The translations under genes and the position numbers were made by a program. A stretch of 13,991 nucleotides of DNA. It comes from DATKYK01 sp034430255. GTDB lineage: Bacteria > Chloroflexota > Dehalococcoidia > E44-bin15. The notes under the pieces were generated by a model. It was not told the origin of the DNA, searched no databases, and saw only the letters and a list, made by a program, of their open reading frames with translations. Below are positions 1-6,395 of this stretch, in pieces. The DNA lies in contig DAOUEU010000168.1 in NCBI GenBank assembly GCA_034430255.1, positions 1-13,991 of the forward strand, written 5' to 3'. Position 1 is the first letter of the stretch. Every line of letters starts with the position of its first letter.

Positions 1-138
1 TAGGGGGTGATTTTTCGGGGTTCGCAATGACATATTCGATATTTTCACACCCACGCCCTCATATGTTTTATTTGGGGAGCACCCCTTTATAACTGTTTCC
101 CGGTGAAGCAGTTGGGTAGCCTGGAGCCGATGCTATAA

Positions 139-178
139 CCTGCCAATGGTTCCCTTTATGGTATGGCAGGCGTTTTTA
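139..178 (+). terminator. Terminator-like hairpin upstream of folC
   Basis: CCTGCCA at 139-145 pairs perfectly with TGGCAGG at 164-170 around an 18-nt loop, and CGTTTTTA follows at 171-178. This fits a rho-independent terminator for a + strand gene lying before the window. The preceding 90-138 could belong to a structured leader, but I recognise no riboswitch family there. The large loop makes it a modest terminator. Confidence 0.5.
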
Positions 179-222
179 GATCAATCAGGCTTGGTGATGT
201 TTCTTACTGGCTCACCGGCTCA

Positions 223-231
223 TGATATAAT
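223..231 (+). promoter_or_regulatory. Extended -10 promoter of folC
   Basis: TGATATAAT at 223-231 is a perfect extended -10 (TGN followed by TATAAT). No good -35 lies at the right distance, as is usual for extended -10 promoters. Transcription should start about 7 bases after the box, that is at 237-239, which is the GTG start codon of folC. There is no Shine-Dalgarno sequence before that GTG. Confidence 0.6.
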
Positions 232-237
232 ATTGCA

Positions 238-1557
238 GTGAACTATCACGAAGCCATAAGCTACATCCTCAGCTTCACCGACTACGAGAAATTGCCCGCC
301 TCTCTCTACATGGCGGCCAACTTCGACTTGAGGCGTATGGAGGAGCTCCTTAAGCGATTGGGCAACCCTCATCTGGCCTCCCCGGCGATTCACATAGCGG
401 GTACCAAGGGGAAGGGGAGCACTGCGGCGATGATCGCCTCCGCCCTTTCAGCAGCGGGATATCGGAGCGGGCTTTATACCTCCCCCCATCTGCATACCTT
501 TCGGGAGCGGATTGCTATCGATGGTGAGATAATCGCCGAGGATGAGTTCTCCGCCTTGGTAGAGAGGTTACGGCCTGAGATCGATGAGGTGAATCGGCAC
601 CACAATTATGGTGAGATAACCACCTTTGAGATACTGACCGCTCTGGCCTTTGCCTACTTCAGCGGGCAGGGGGTCGACTTCCAGGTTCTGGAGGTGGGAC
701 TGGGGGGGCGGCTCGATGCCACAAATGTAGTAACGCCCCGGCTTGCCGTGATCACCTCGCTAAGCCTGGACCATGCCGAGGTTCTGGGCGACTCTCTGGC
801 TAAGATTGCCGGGGAGAAGGCAGGTATTATCAAGCCCGGGGCAGTGGTGGTGAGCGCGCCGCAGCCCGATGAGTCTGCGGAGGTGATAAGGGTGGTATGT
901 GACAAAAACGGGGCAAGCCTCATCGAGGTGGGACGGGATATCACCTGGAAAAAATTGACCTCAAACATGGCAGGGCAATCTTTTGAGGTAAGGGGGAAGA
1001 AGGGGAGTTATCAGCTTGCCATTCCCCTTATTGGAGGGCACCAGTTGGAAAACGCCGCCGTCGCCGTCGCAGCCCTGGAGGCTCTCGCTATCGGGGCAGC
1101 GGACATTGCGCGGGGGCTGGCTCAGGTTCGGTGGCCGGGGCGCCTGGAGATACTGAGAGATAAGCCCCTGTTCCTGGTCGATGGCGCTCATAACGCAGAC
1201 TCGGCAAGGAGGCTGAGAGAGGCTATCGAGGAGTATTTGAATTTCGACAGGTTAATTCTTATAGCAGGAGCATCATCCGATAAAGATATAGCCGGGATGT
1301 TGGGGGAGCTAGCTCCGATTTCCAGCCTGATCGTCGTTACCCGTTCCCGCCATCCCCGTGCGCTCGCGCCGCCCCTGATTCTTGATGAGCTGAAAAGGCA
1401 AGGTGTGAAGGGAGAGCTGGCGGAGAGCGTATCATCAGCGGCCGAGCGCGCCCTTGCGGTAGCAGGGCCGGATGACCTCATCTGCGCCACGGGTTCGCTC
1501 TTCGTTGCTGCAGAAGCCAGGGAGTATATAAAGGGCATACCGGTTGAGATTTATTGA
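238..1557 (+). CDS. folC: Bifunctional dihydrofolate/folylpolyglutamate synthase
   Basis: FolC joins L-glutamate to dihydropteroate and extends the polyglutamate tail of folates, using ATP, in the cytoplasm. The 439-residue length is normal for the family. The Mur-ligase-type P-loop GTKGKGS is at residues 55-61, the folate-loop motif SPHLHTFRERI begins at 82, GLGGRLDATNV is at 154-164, and SLDHAEVLG with the following EKAGIIKP lies at about 176-200. The C-terminal domain carries the usual LVDGAHN motif near 315. The start is GTG at 238. It has no SD sequence but sits one promoter step below an extended -10, so the mRNA may be leaderless. It is a single gene: the next gene points the other way. 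A functional link to metF, about 6.4 kb away, is pathway-level only. Confidence 0.96.
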   Translation: MNYHEAISYILSFTDYEKLPASLYMAANFDLRRMEELLKRLGNPHLASPAIHIAGTKGKGSTAAMIASALSAAGYRSGLYTSPHLHTFRERIAIDGEIIAEDEFSALVERLRPEIDEVNRHHNYGEITTFEILTALAFAYFSGQGVDFQVLEVGLGGRLDATNVVTPRLAVITSLSLDHAEVLGDSLAKIAGEKAGIIKPGAVVVSAPQPDESAEVIRVVCDKNGASLIEVGRDITWKKLTSNMAGQSFEVRGKKGSYQLAIPLIGGHQLENAAVAVAALEALAIGAADIARGLAQVRWPGRLEILRDKPLFLVDGAHNADSARRLREAIEEYLNFDRLILIAGASSDKDIAGMLGELAPISSLIVVTRSRHPRALAPPLILDELKRQGVKGELAESVSSAAERALAVAGPDDLICATGSLFVAAEAREYIKGIPVEIY

Positions 1558-1578
1558 TTAAACCGACTTATTATATGT

Positions 1579-1705
1579 TGAGACCGCTGAAAAAGAGGTG
1601 CCCCGATTGTATCGGGGCCGAGGGTCTGGGGGTGCCCCCCAGCTTTAAAGAGTCCCCCAATCTTGGGGGACTTGGGGGTTGATTGAGACTACTACAGCGG
1701 TCTCA
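1579..1705. repeat. Nested-hairpin element bounded by 11-bp inverted repeat
   Basis: TGAGACCGCTG at 1579-1589 is the exact reverse complement of CAGCGGTCTCA at 1695-1705. Between them lie three perfect hairpins: CCCCGAT/ATCGGGG at 1601-1617 (7 bp, 3-nt loop), CTGGGGG/CCCCCAG at 1626-1642 (7 bp, TGC loop), and AGTCCCCCAA/TTGGGGGACT at 1651-1672 (10 bp, 2-nt loop). The unit is 127 bp and non-coding. It resembles a REP- or MITE-like mobile repeat. Lying 22 bp after folC, it may also stop or protect that transcript. The CCCCGAT stem recurs at 9014-9029. Confidence 0.7.
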
Positions 1706-1970
1706 TCTAAGGTGTGATTCATAGCTGGGCGGATCGGTTATCGAGCAGTAGGCACGATTGGGAGGTCGAAGGTGTATGTTCTCACGGTCACAGGATAGGT
1801 CAGAAATTCGTGCTCAGCGGTCTGTAACGGGGAATTTTCCATTCAATCATGCTCCAGTTCGGAGGCAGGTTTTCTGTGAGGTGGTGAACCCGGATTCGGT
1901 AGAGCTCTAATGCTGTGACAGGCAAAATCCAAGCATCATTTAAGAAGGTTAAGAGAAGCTCAGGTCTCTT
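1706..1970. other. Non-coding stretch between folC and the SWIM gene
   Basis: I find no gene with a start codon and SD site here, no tRNA and no clear repeat. On the minus strand the reading frame of the SWIM gene stays open after its TAG stop for a further 56 codons, ending at a TGA near 1800. It could be a decayed extension but is not long enough to exclude chance. Confidence 0.4.
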
Positions 1971-2228
1971 CTAGCCTTGATCGATTTTTAAGAGTGCTTC
2001 CTTGGGAAGCATTTCCGATAATATTTCTTGTAGTGCCATGGTATGGCTGCAAAGACCCCATAGCGAAAAGAAGTCACAGGTGCATTGCCACTGCCCGTCT
2101 TTGCATTTAACAGTATAGGTGTTGTGCTTCCCCTGGAAGCTTGTGGTGAAATCGGAGAAGGTGATGCGCTCCCTCTCCTGGGCATAGCGCTTCGCCTTTT
2201 CGATCTTGCCGATGAGACTTGACTGCAT
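1971..2228 (-). CDS. Small SWIM zinc-finger protein
   Basis: The 85-residue product carries a SWIM zinc-binding motif, CxC followed by 8 residues and CxH, with ligands C49, C51, C60 and H62. SWIM domains occur in SNF2 ATPases, MULE transposases and small stand-alone proteins and bind DNA or protein; the job of this one is unknown. The start is ATG at 2226-2228 because AAGGAGG stands 5 bases before it; an upstream in-frame ATG at 2255 lacks such a site and would lie inside the leader hairpin. The N-terminal 30 residues are charged and helical-looking, followed by a beta-type stretch before the motif. The gene is alone on this strand with its own promoter and hairpin leader. Confidence 0.8.
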   Translation of the reverse strand: MQSSLIGKIEKAKRYAQERERITFSDFTTSFQGKHNTYTVKCKDGQWQCTCDFFSLWGLCSHTMALQEILSEMLPKEALLKIDQG

Positions 2229-2250
2229 AATTCCCTCCTTAAAGCTGAAA

Positions 2251-2274
2251 AGCACCCTGATTCCTCGGGGTGCT
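2251..2274 (-). promoter_or_regulatory. Hairpin in the leader of the SWIM gene
   Basis: On the minus strand AGCACCC (2274-2268) pairs with GGGTGCT (2257-2251) around a 10-nt loop and is followed by TTTTC. It sits in the predicted 85-nt leader, about 15 nt before the SD site. It may be an attenuator or an mRNA-stabilising stem; the short T-run makes termination weak. Confidence 0.45.
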
Positions 2275-2319
2275 CTTTCGTTATCTTGGATGTAGAATTA
2301 GTCCAAGCATCACATTAAT

Positions 2320-2347
2320 ATTGTACTCCTTATCCCAATAAAGTCAA
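2320..2347 (-). promoter_or_regulatory. Sigma-70 promoter of the SWIM gene
   Basis: On the minus strand TTGACT (2347-2342) and TACAAT (2325-2320) are separated by 16 bp; each box matches consensus at 5 of 6 positions. Transcription would start near 2313, giving a leader of about 85 nt. Confidence 0.6.
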
Positions 2348-2423
2348 TAGTTTTTACCGTGTAAGTAAATTAGTGGCATTGCCACGAAAATACCATTATC
2401 TGTCTGGATGAACCCTGCACCCT

Positions 2424-2491
2424 TGTCATTCCCGCGCAGGCGGGAATCCAGAACGATCGGTCTCCGGGTTCATGCTTCCGCAAGAATGACA
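2424..2491. repeat. dRS3-like hairpin repeat with 8-bp terminal inverted repeats
   Basis: TGTCATTC at 2424-2431 and GAATGACA at 2484-2491 form terminal inverted repeats of a 68-bp unit. Its left end contains a perfect 8-bp stem, ATTCCCGC/GCGGGAAT (2428-2447), around GCAG. The core matches the ATTCCC-N8-GGGAAT pattern known as dRS3 in Neisseria and similar repeats seen in many bacteria. Non-coding, probably a small dispersed element. Confidence 0.75.
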
Positions 2492-2950
2492 GTTGATCTA
2501 AGAGTTAGTGAAGTAAACAAACATACAAAAAGGATGTGACAGAAACAGGAGCGAACTGTGATATGCAATACCGCTTGGGGTTAGCAATTATGTCACAAAT
2601 TGAATGCAGTTAATAAGCGTCAACCGCGCTCAGGCGGAAGCGAACGGTAGATTTGCCGCGCCCGGGGTCGCGGCGGTAGACGTCAACAATACTCTCGATG
2701 GATATCTTATCGAGATAAACAGGATGGCCTCGACCTGGGGAATGCTTGAGACTGGTTATATAGCCTTGGTGCGCGCATCGGGAAATGGTGCTGAATGGAA
2801 TATCATAGAGGGAGGATGCCTAGAGGGAAGATGCCTCTCGTATAGTTACTGTTAAAGGATTATTTCGCATTGAGGAGGTGTAGCACGTTTTGATATGTGT
2901 ATCAAGTGATAAAAAAGGGGGAGCGCATGGAGCGCGCCAGGCGCGCGACG
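2492..2950. other. Gene-poor stretch with a doubtful 83-codon frame
   Basis: A frame at 2604-2855 (+) is open for 83 codons but has no SD site, begins right after a stop and matches no family I know; I do not call it a gene. It contains a 15-bp tandem duplication (2808-2822 and 2823-2837, one internal difference plus a final-base difference) and ends 100 bp before the AT-rich island. GCGCGCC-A-GGCGCGC at 2932-2946 is a GC-rich 15-bp palindrome lying just before the -35 box of the next gene. The stretch may hold decayed coding sequence. Confidence 0.4.
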
Positions 2951-2959
2951 CGATTGTAA

Positions 2960-2989
2960 TTGACAATTAGAATAATAGGTAATTATAAT
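2960..2989 (+). promoter_or_regulatory. Perfect-consensus sigma-70 promoter
   Basis: TTGACA at 2960-2965 and TATAAT at 2984-2989 are both exact consensus boxes, 18 bp apart. The start point would be near 2996, and the SD site AAGGAGG-like sequence follows at 3004-3010. A GC-rich palindrome at 2932-2946 sits just upstream and could be an operator, though that is speculation. Confidence 0.8.
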
Positions 2990-3016
2990 ACGCCGTACTA
3001 TATAAGGAGGTTAAAA

Positions 3017-3346
3017 ATGACTGAAGAAAAATTCAAATTTGGTTTCACTACTAGGGCAGGTGAATTAGAAAAAGCATTTACTCAAATAAAAAAAGAACTA
3101 GAACAGAAGAAAGTAAATTGGGAAAAATTGCAGAATGAATATGACCCATTCTTTCAAGCATTGAGCAAAGCATTTTCTATAGGGGTTGATGCTAAAATGG
3201 AAATTCCTGTGGAAGCTTTTACCTTTATCGAAGTAAGCATCCTAATCCGTTTAGCTTGTACCCTAGGAATAGAACTCTCAGAAACACATGAACGTCTAGC
3301 CGGATGCGAAAAAACTATCAAAGAATTAAAGCTAGCAATTAAATAA
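3017..3346 (+). CDS. Hypothetical protein, AT-rich, possible coiled coil
   Basis: I do not recognise the family. The product has 109 residues and no signal peptide or membrane segment. Residues 14-45 are rich in Lys and Glu with heptad-like hydrophobics (ELEKAFTQIKKELEQ) and probably form a long helix or coiled coil; 66-109 are also predicted helical by eye. The start is ATG at 3017, 6 bp after a strong AAGGAGG; a TTG further upstream would fall on the promoter itself. It is the first gene behind a perfect sigma-70 promoter and is followed, after 107 bp, by a membrane protein in the same direction. Its AT-rich codon use differs sharply from folC and the transport genes, which suggests horizontal acquisition. 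Confidence 0.75.
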   Translation: MTEEKFKFGFTTRAGELEKAFTQIKKELEQKKVNWEKLQNEYDPFFQALSKAFSIGVDAKMEIPVEAFTFIEVSILIRLACTLGIELSETHERLAGCEKTIKELKLAIK

Positions 3347-3453
3347 ATCAGAAATGAGATTAACAAGACATATGACAAAAAAAGCCAGAGGCAGTACTCA
3401 TGTTGCTAATAGGACTAAGTTAATTTAACCAACGAATAAAAAAGGAAAGAAAT

Positions 3454-3930
3454 ATGATAAGCAGCCTAATCAGACTAATGAGTTCACTGTGGCTTACAAG
3501 CAAAAGCAGAGGAGAAATTATAGGACTTCCACTTATTGTTTTTGGAATATTAATTCTAATATCACAATTTGCCTTAGTTTTATCAGGCTTAACAAGCGAA
3601 ATAGGTTTATTAAGTGCATCACTTGGGATTATTTCAGTTGGACTAGGTTTTATTGCTTTAGGTGTGGCCACGAAATCAGACAAAAGACATACTGAGTTAA
3701 TGAAGGAGTTAGGAAAAGCTGTGTCACTTATACCAACTTTTATGAAAGGTGACATTCTATCACCATCAGGACAAGTATTTGCAGAAAAGACACGTAGTGA
3801 GCAAAGTAGGGAAGAGGCACAGAAAAGACTCGACGAAGATACGAAGAAAGTTGGTTACATCAGAGGAGAAATATGTCAAATGGAAGATGGTAAATGGGTA
3901 ATCCATTGGGGTGGTAAGTACCCGTTGTAA
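3454..3930 (+). CDS. Hypothetical two-span membrane protein
   Basis: I do not recognise the family. The 158 residues show two hydrophobic segments at about 22-44 and 49-72 joined by a tight turn, so both ends should lie on the same face of the membrane. A charged, coiled-coil-like stretch follows at about 108-133, and the C-terminus (residues 134-158) has several Gly, Trp and Tyr and looks like a small beta module. AAGGAAA stands 5 bases before the ATG at 3454. It shares the AT-rich codon use and direction of the preceding 109-residue gene and probably its transcript. Together they look like an acquired two-gene unit; a defence, stress or secretion role cannot be read from the sequence. Confidence 0.75.
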   Translation: MISSLIRLMSSLWLTSKSRGEIIGLPLIVFGILILISQFALVLSGLTSEIGLLSASLGIISVGLGFIALGVATKSDKRHTELMKELGKAVSLIPTFMKGDILSPSGQVFAEKTRSEQSREEAQKRLDEDTKKVGYIRGEICQMEDGKWVIHWGGKYPL

Positions 3931-4016
3931 AATTATCTAACTTAATTATGAGCACTAAGATACTATAAAATGAATTCAGTATTCACCACCTATATATATA
4001 TTGTTGTATTAAAGCA

Positions 4017-4187
4017 CTAGCAAGCGCGCGCAGAACGCAAAGCGAGTTGCATAAGTAACTCCCACTTCTCCTCGGTGCGTAAGCGGTCAGCCTTCAACTC
4101 CCCTCCACAATGACCACACTTCCCTCGATGACCCCACCAAGAACCACAATTCAAGCATACGAAATTATCTCGACCAGCACTGCCCAT
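4017..4187 (-). CDS. Small zinc-ribbon protein
   Basis: This 56-residue protein has two CxxC knuckles, C11/C14 and C24/C27, nine residues apart, typical of a rubredoxin-like zinc ribbon, followed by a charged helix (residues 31-54). I chose ATG at 4185-4187, which is followed directly by the ribbon and preceded by a GAGAGG site at somewhat long spacing; a longer frame reaching 4304 would run back across the promoter and riboswitch leader of the opposite strand and is unlikely. Function is unknown; such ribbons bind nucleic acids or proteins. It is transcribed away from the tungstate transporter operon. Confidence 0.6.
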   Translation of the reverse strand: MGSAGRDNFVCLNCGSWWGHRGKCGHCGGELKADRLRTEEKWELLMQLALRSARAC

Positions 4188-4228
4188 AATGAAATATCCT
4201 CTCAATCTCTCTGAGTTGTGGGAGGCGC

Positions 4229-4258
4229 TTGACTTCAAGCATGTAGTCGTGGTATAAA
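4229..4258 (+). promoter_or_regulatory. Sigma-70 promoter of the wtp operon
   Basis: TTGACT at 4229-4234 and TATAAA at 4253-4258 are 18 bp apart, each 5 of 6 to consensus. The predicted start near 4265 falls just before the first stem of the riboswitch-like leader at 4269. Confidence 0.7.
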
Positions 4259-4267
4259 GTAAAAAAG

Positions 4268-4361
4268 GCTTTCCGAGCTGCCGCGCCCAAACCCGATGGG
4301 GCATGGCGAGCAGCCGATACGGTGCAGGTGGAAACGCCTGCGCCCCCCGTTGTGGAAAGGA
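4268..4361 (+). ncRNA. Moco-type riboswitch aptamer (molybdenum/tungsten cofactor)
   Basis: The leader folds into a closed multi-branch structure. The closing stem is CTTTCC (4269-4274) with GGAAAG (4354-4359). Branch one pairs GCTGC (4277-4281) with GCAGC (4310-4314) and inside it GCCC (4285-4288) with GGGC (4299-4302). Branch two pairs ACGG (4319-4322) with CCGT (4347-4350) and carries GCAGGTG-GAAA-CGCCTGC (4324-4341), a 7-bp stem capped by a GNRA tetraloop. The segments GATACGGTGC and GTGGAAAGG resemble what I remember of the moaA leader, and Moco RNAs are known to use a GNRA loop and its receptor. Position between a good promoter and a tungstate/molybdate transporter fits a cofactor-sensing off-switch. 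Whether it prefers Moco or Tuco cannot be read here. Confidence 0.75.
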
Positions 4362-4397
4362 TGGCTTAACGCATGGGCAATCTATGCCCGGTTAGTG

Positions 4398-4417
4398 CCT
4401 CCTTCGGGAGGTTTTTT
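4398..4417 (+). terminator. Intrinsic terminator 1 in the wtp leader
   Basis: CCTCC (4398-4402) pairs with GGAGG (4407-4411) around a TTCG tetraloop, followed by six T. It lies after the aptamer and is the likely expression platform. A small hairpin GGGCA/TGCCC (4375-4389) stands between them. Confidence 0.75.
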
Positions 4418-4427
4418 AATGCTATTT

Positions 4428-4471
4428 GCTCAGCAGGTTCGTAAGGAACCTCGCTGGGCTTTTTTATTTTT
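4428..4471 (+). terminator. Intrinsic terminator 2 in the wtp leader
   Basis: GCTCAGC (4428-4434) pairs with GCTGGGC (4453-4459), one G-T pair included, and stacked on it AGGTTC (4435-4440) pairs with GAACCT (4446-4451) around GTAAG, leaving C4452 bulged. A run of six T, an A, then five T follows. It is a stronger stem than terminator 1 and ends 7 bp before the SD site of the permease gene. Confidence 0.75.
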
Positions 4472-4490
4472 ACGAGAGAGGAGATATGAG

Positions 4491-5327
4491 ATGGTAGTGA
4501 ACCAGAAAGCCGGTGATGGAGGAAAAGTGCGAAGCATCCTGAGATGGAGCGCGCAGCGCAGGATGACTATCACTTTTTTCCTTCTGGGCTTGGTTATCAT
4601 GCTCTTCATATTCATCCCCCTGGGCAAGATGATCTTCTCCACAAGCCCGGCGATACTATGGGACACCCTGCTCGAGGGGGAGGTTAGGAGTGCCATCTGG
4701 CTGAGCCTTTATACCGCCTTGATAGCCACGGTAGTGGGGCTTGTTCTGGGGGTGCCACTGGCATATTTTCTGGCGCGCCACAGTTTCCCGGGGAAGCGGT
4801 TGGTGGAGGCGCTTATCGATGTACCCATAGTGGTGCCCCACATCGCCGCCGGTATTGCCCTGCTCTTCGTCTTCGGTAAAAAATTTTTTTTGGGTAGCGC
4901 CTTCGACGCTATCGGCATTGATTTCGTATTTGCGGTGCCCGGAATCATTATCGCCATGCTCTTTGTGAGCGTCCCCTTTCTTATTGATTCAGCGAAGCAG
5001 GGCTTTGAGAAGGTGGACGTCAGGTTGGAGAAGGTGGCCCGCACTCTGGGCGCTTCGCCCTGGCAATCCTTCTTCAGGGTATCGCTGCCCCTGGCTAAAA
5101 GGAGCATCGCTGGCGGCACCGTTATGATGTGGGCGCGGAGCATAAGTGAGTTCGGGGCGGTGCTGGTCCTCTGCTCCCATCCCACGATCGCTCCCATCCT
5201 GGTCTATGACCGCCTGGAGGCATACGGCCTTGACTACGCCCTGCCTGTAGCCACCCTGCTCATTATCATATGCCTGGTAATATTTGTGGTGCTGCGGACT
5301 ATTACCTATCGGGGGGAGAGGGCATGA
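4491..5327 (+). CDS. wtpB: Tungstate/molybdate ABC transporter permease
   Basis: This is the membrane subunit of an oxyanion ABC importer. The 278 residues show about six membrane segments, beginning at 27-49, and the inner-membrane-component EAA loop at about 180-202 (KVARTLGASPWQSFFRVSLPLA), which docks on the ATPase. The start is ATG at 4491, 7 bases after AGGAG at 4479-4483; a longer frame back to 4296 would run through the riboswitch and both terminators and is rejected. It is first in the operon and overlaps the next gene by ATGA. ModB and CysT-like sulfate permeases are close relatives; I choose WtpB because of the WtpA-type binding protein two genes on. Regulation is probably through the upstream leader. 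Confidence 0.88.
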   Translation: MVVNQKAGDGGKVRSILRWSAQRRMTITFFLLGLVIMLFIFIPLGKMIFSTSPAILWDTLLEGEVRSAIWLSLYTALIATVVGLVLGVPLAYFLARHSFPGKRLVEALIDVPIVVPHIAAGIALLFVFGKKFFLGSAFDAIGIDFVFAVPGIIIAMLFVSVPFLIDSAKQGFEKVDVRLEKVARTLGASPWQSFFRVSLPLAKRSIAGGTVMMWARSISEFGAVLVLCSHPTIAPILVYDRLEAYGLDYALPVATLLIIICLVIFVVLRTITYRGERA

Positions 5328-6370
5328 TCGAGATTAAGAAGCTGACGGTGAACCTGGGGGACTTCCTCCTCGATGGGATAGATCTCAGGGTAGAGAAGGG
5401 AGAGTACTTCATAGTTCTAGGGCCCACGGGTGCAGGGAAGACGGTGCTCCTTGAGGCCATCGCCGGGCTTCATCCCGTAGTGAGTGGGGAGATCTGGCTA
5501 GATGGGCAGGAGGTTACCAGGCTGGAGGCGGAGAAACGGGGGATTGGGTTCGTGTATCAGGACTATGCCCTCTTCCCCCACCTCACGGTAAAGGGCAACC
5601 TTCTCTTCGGGCTGAAGCGGAGGAAGCTGCCCAAGGAGGAGAGGGGCAGGGTAATGGAGTGGATGGCTGAGCTTTTAGGGATCGGCCATCTTCTAGAACG
5701 GAGCCCCGATACGTTAAGCGGTGGGGAGCGGCAGAAGGTGGCTCTAGCCCGCGCACTCAGCACCAGCCCGGAGGTACTCCTCCTTGACGAGCCCTTGAGC
5801 GCGCTCGACCCGCAGCACCGTGAGGGGGTGCAGCAGGAGCTGAGGCTGATCCACCGGCGCCTTAAGCAGACGGCCATCCACGTGACTCATGACTTCGAGG
5901 AGGCGATTGCTATGGGCGACAGGATCGCCGTATTGGGGGAAGGGCGTATCCTGCAGGTCGGGACACCGGATGAGATCTTCCGCCAGCCTAACTCGGAATT
6001 CGTCGCCCGCTTCGCCATGACGCGCAATATCTTCAGCGGCGAGGTGCGCGATAACGGTCGCGGCCGGGCCATAATCACCATCAATGGCACCGAGTTCGAG
6101 GTGGTGACCGAGCTCCGGGGGCGGCTTCATGCCTCCCTGCGACCCGAAGACGTACTCGTCTCCAGGGAGCCACTCGTCTCCAGCGCCCGGAACTCGCTCC
6201 GCGGCACCATTACCCATATCGCCGACCGGGGTGCGACCCTCTACCTTACTGTGAGAACCCCGCTGGAGTTCTCCTGTCTTGTTACCCGCCATTCCTTTGA
6301 GGAACTGGACCTCGCTGAGGGGGGCGAGGTCTATGTAACGTTCAAGGCATCGGCGGTTCATATATTTTAA
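5324..6370 (+). CDS. wtpC: Tungstate/molybdate ABC transporter ATPase
   Basis: This is the cytoplasmic ATP-hydrolysing subunit. Walker A GPTGAGKT is at 33-40, the Q-loop at Q79, signature LSGGE at 131-135, Walker B VLLLDEP at 151-157 and the switch His at 189. Residues 235-348 form the regulatory tail: LRPEDV at 272-277 and a Mop/TOBE-type stretch at 288-348 (SARNSLRGTITHI to TFKASAVHIF), which in ModC-like proteins binds oxyanion and inhibits transport. Length (348) is usual. The ATG at 5324 overlaps the permease stop by ATGA, implying translational coupling; the SD-like GGGGGAGAGG lies before it. ModC or CysA assignments are possible, but context favours tungstate/molybdate. Confidence 0.9.
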   Translation: MIEIKKLTVNLGDFLLDGIDLRVEKGEYFIVLGPTGAGKTVLLEAIAGLHPVVSGEIWLDGQEVTRLEAEKRGIGFVYQDYALFPHLTVKGNLLFGLKRRKLPKEERGRVMEWMAELLGIGHLLERSPDTLSGGERQKVALARALSTSPEVLLLDEPLSALDPQHREGVQQELRLIHRRLKQTAIHVTHDFEEAIAMGDRIAVLGEGRILQVGTPDEIFRQPNSEFVARFAMTRNIFSGEVRDNGRGRAIITINGTEFEVVTELRGRLHASLRPEDVLVSREPLVSSARNSLRGTITHIADRGATLYLTVRTPLEFSCLVTRHSFEELDLAEGGEVYVTFKASAVHIF

Positions 6371-6395
6371 ATCATTTTATAGAAAGGGGATTCTA

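Noticed and set aside
90..138. Possible folate-related riboswitch before folC
   Set aside because: I tested it by eye against THF, glycine and ZTP consensus features and found no match; the apparent promoter at 223-231 would also leave it off the folC mRNA.
2604..2855. 83-codon + strand frame
   Set aside because: No SD site, stop codon directly before the ATG, no recognisable family, and it includes a tandem duplication; treated as non-coding.
3354..3428. 24-codon basic peptide frame between the two AT-rich genes
   Set aside because: No SD site, too short to judge, and probably chance in an AT-rich spacer.
4296..4490. N-terminal extension of the permease by 65 residues
   Set aside because: It would cover the riboswitch and both terminators, has no hydrophobic or family match, and a proper SD site precedes the ATG at 4491.
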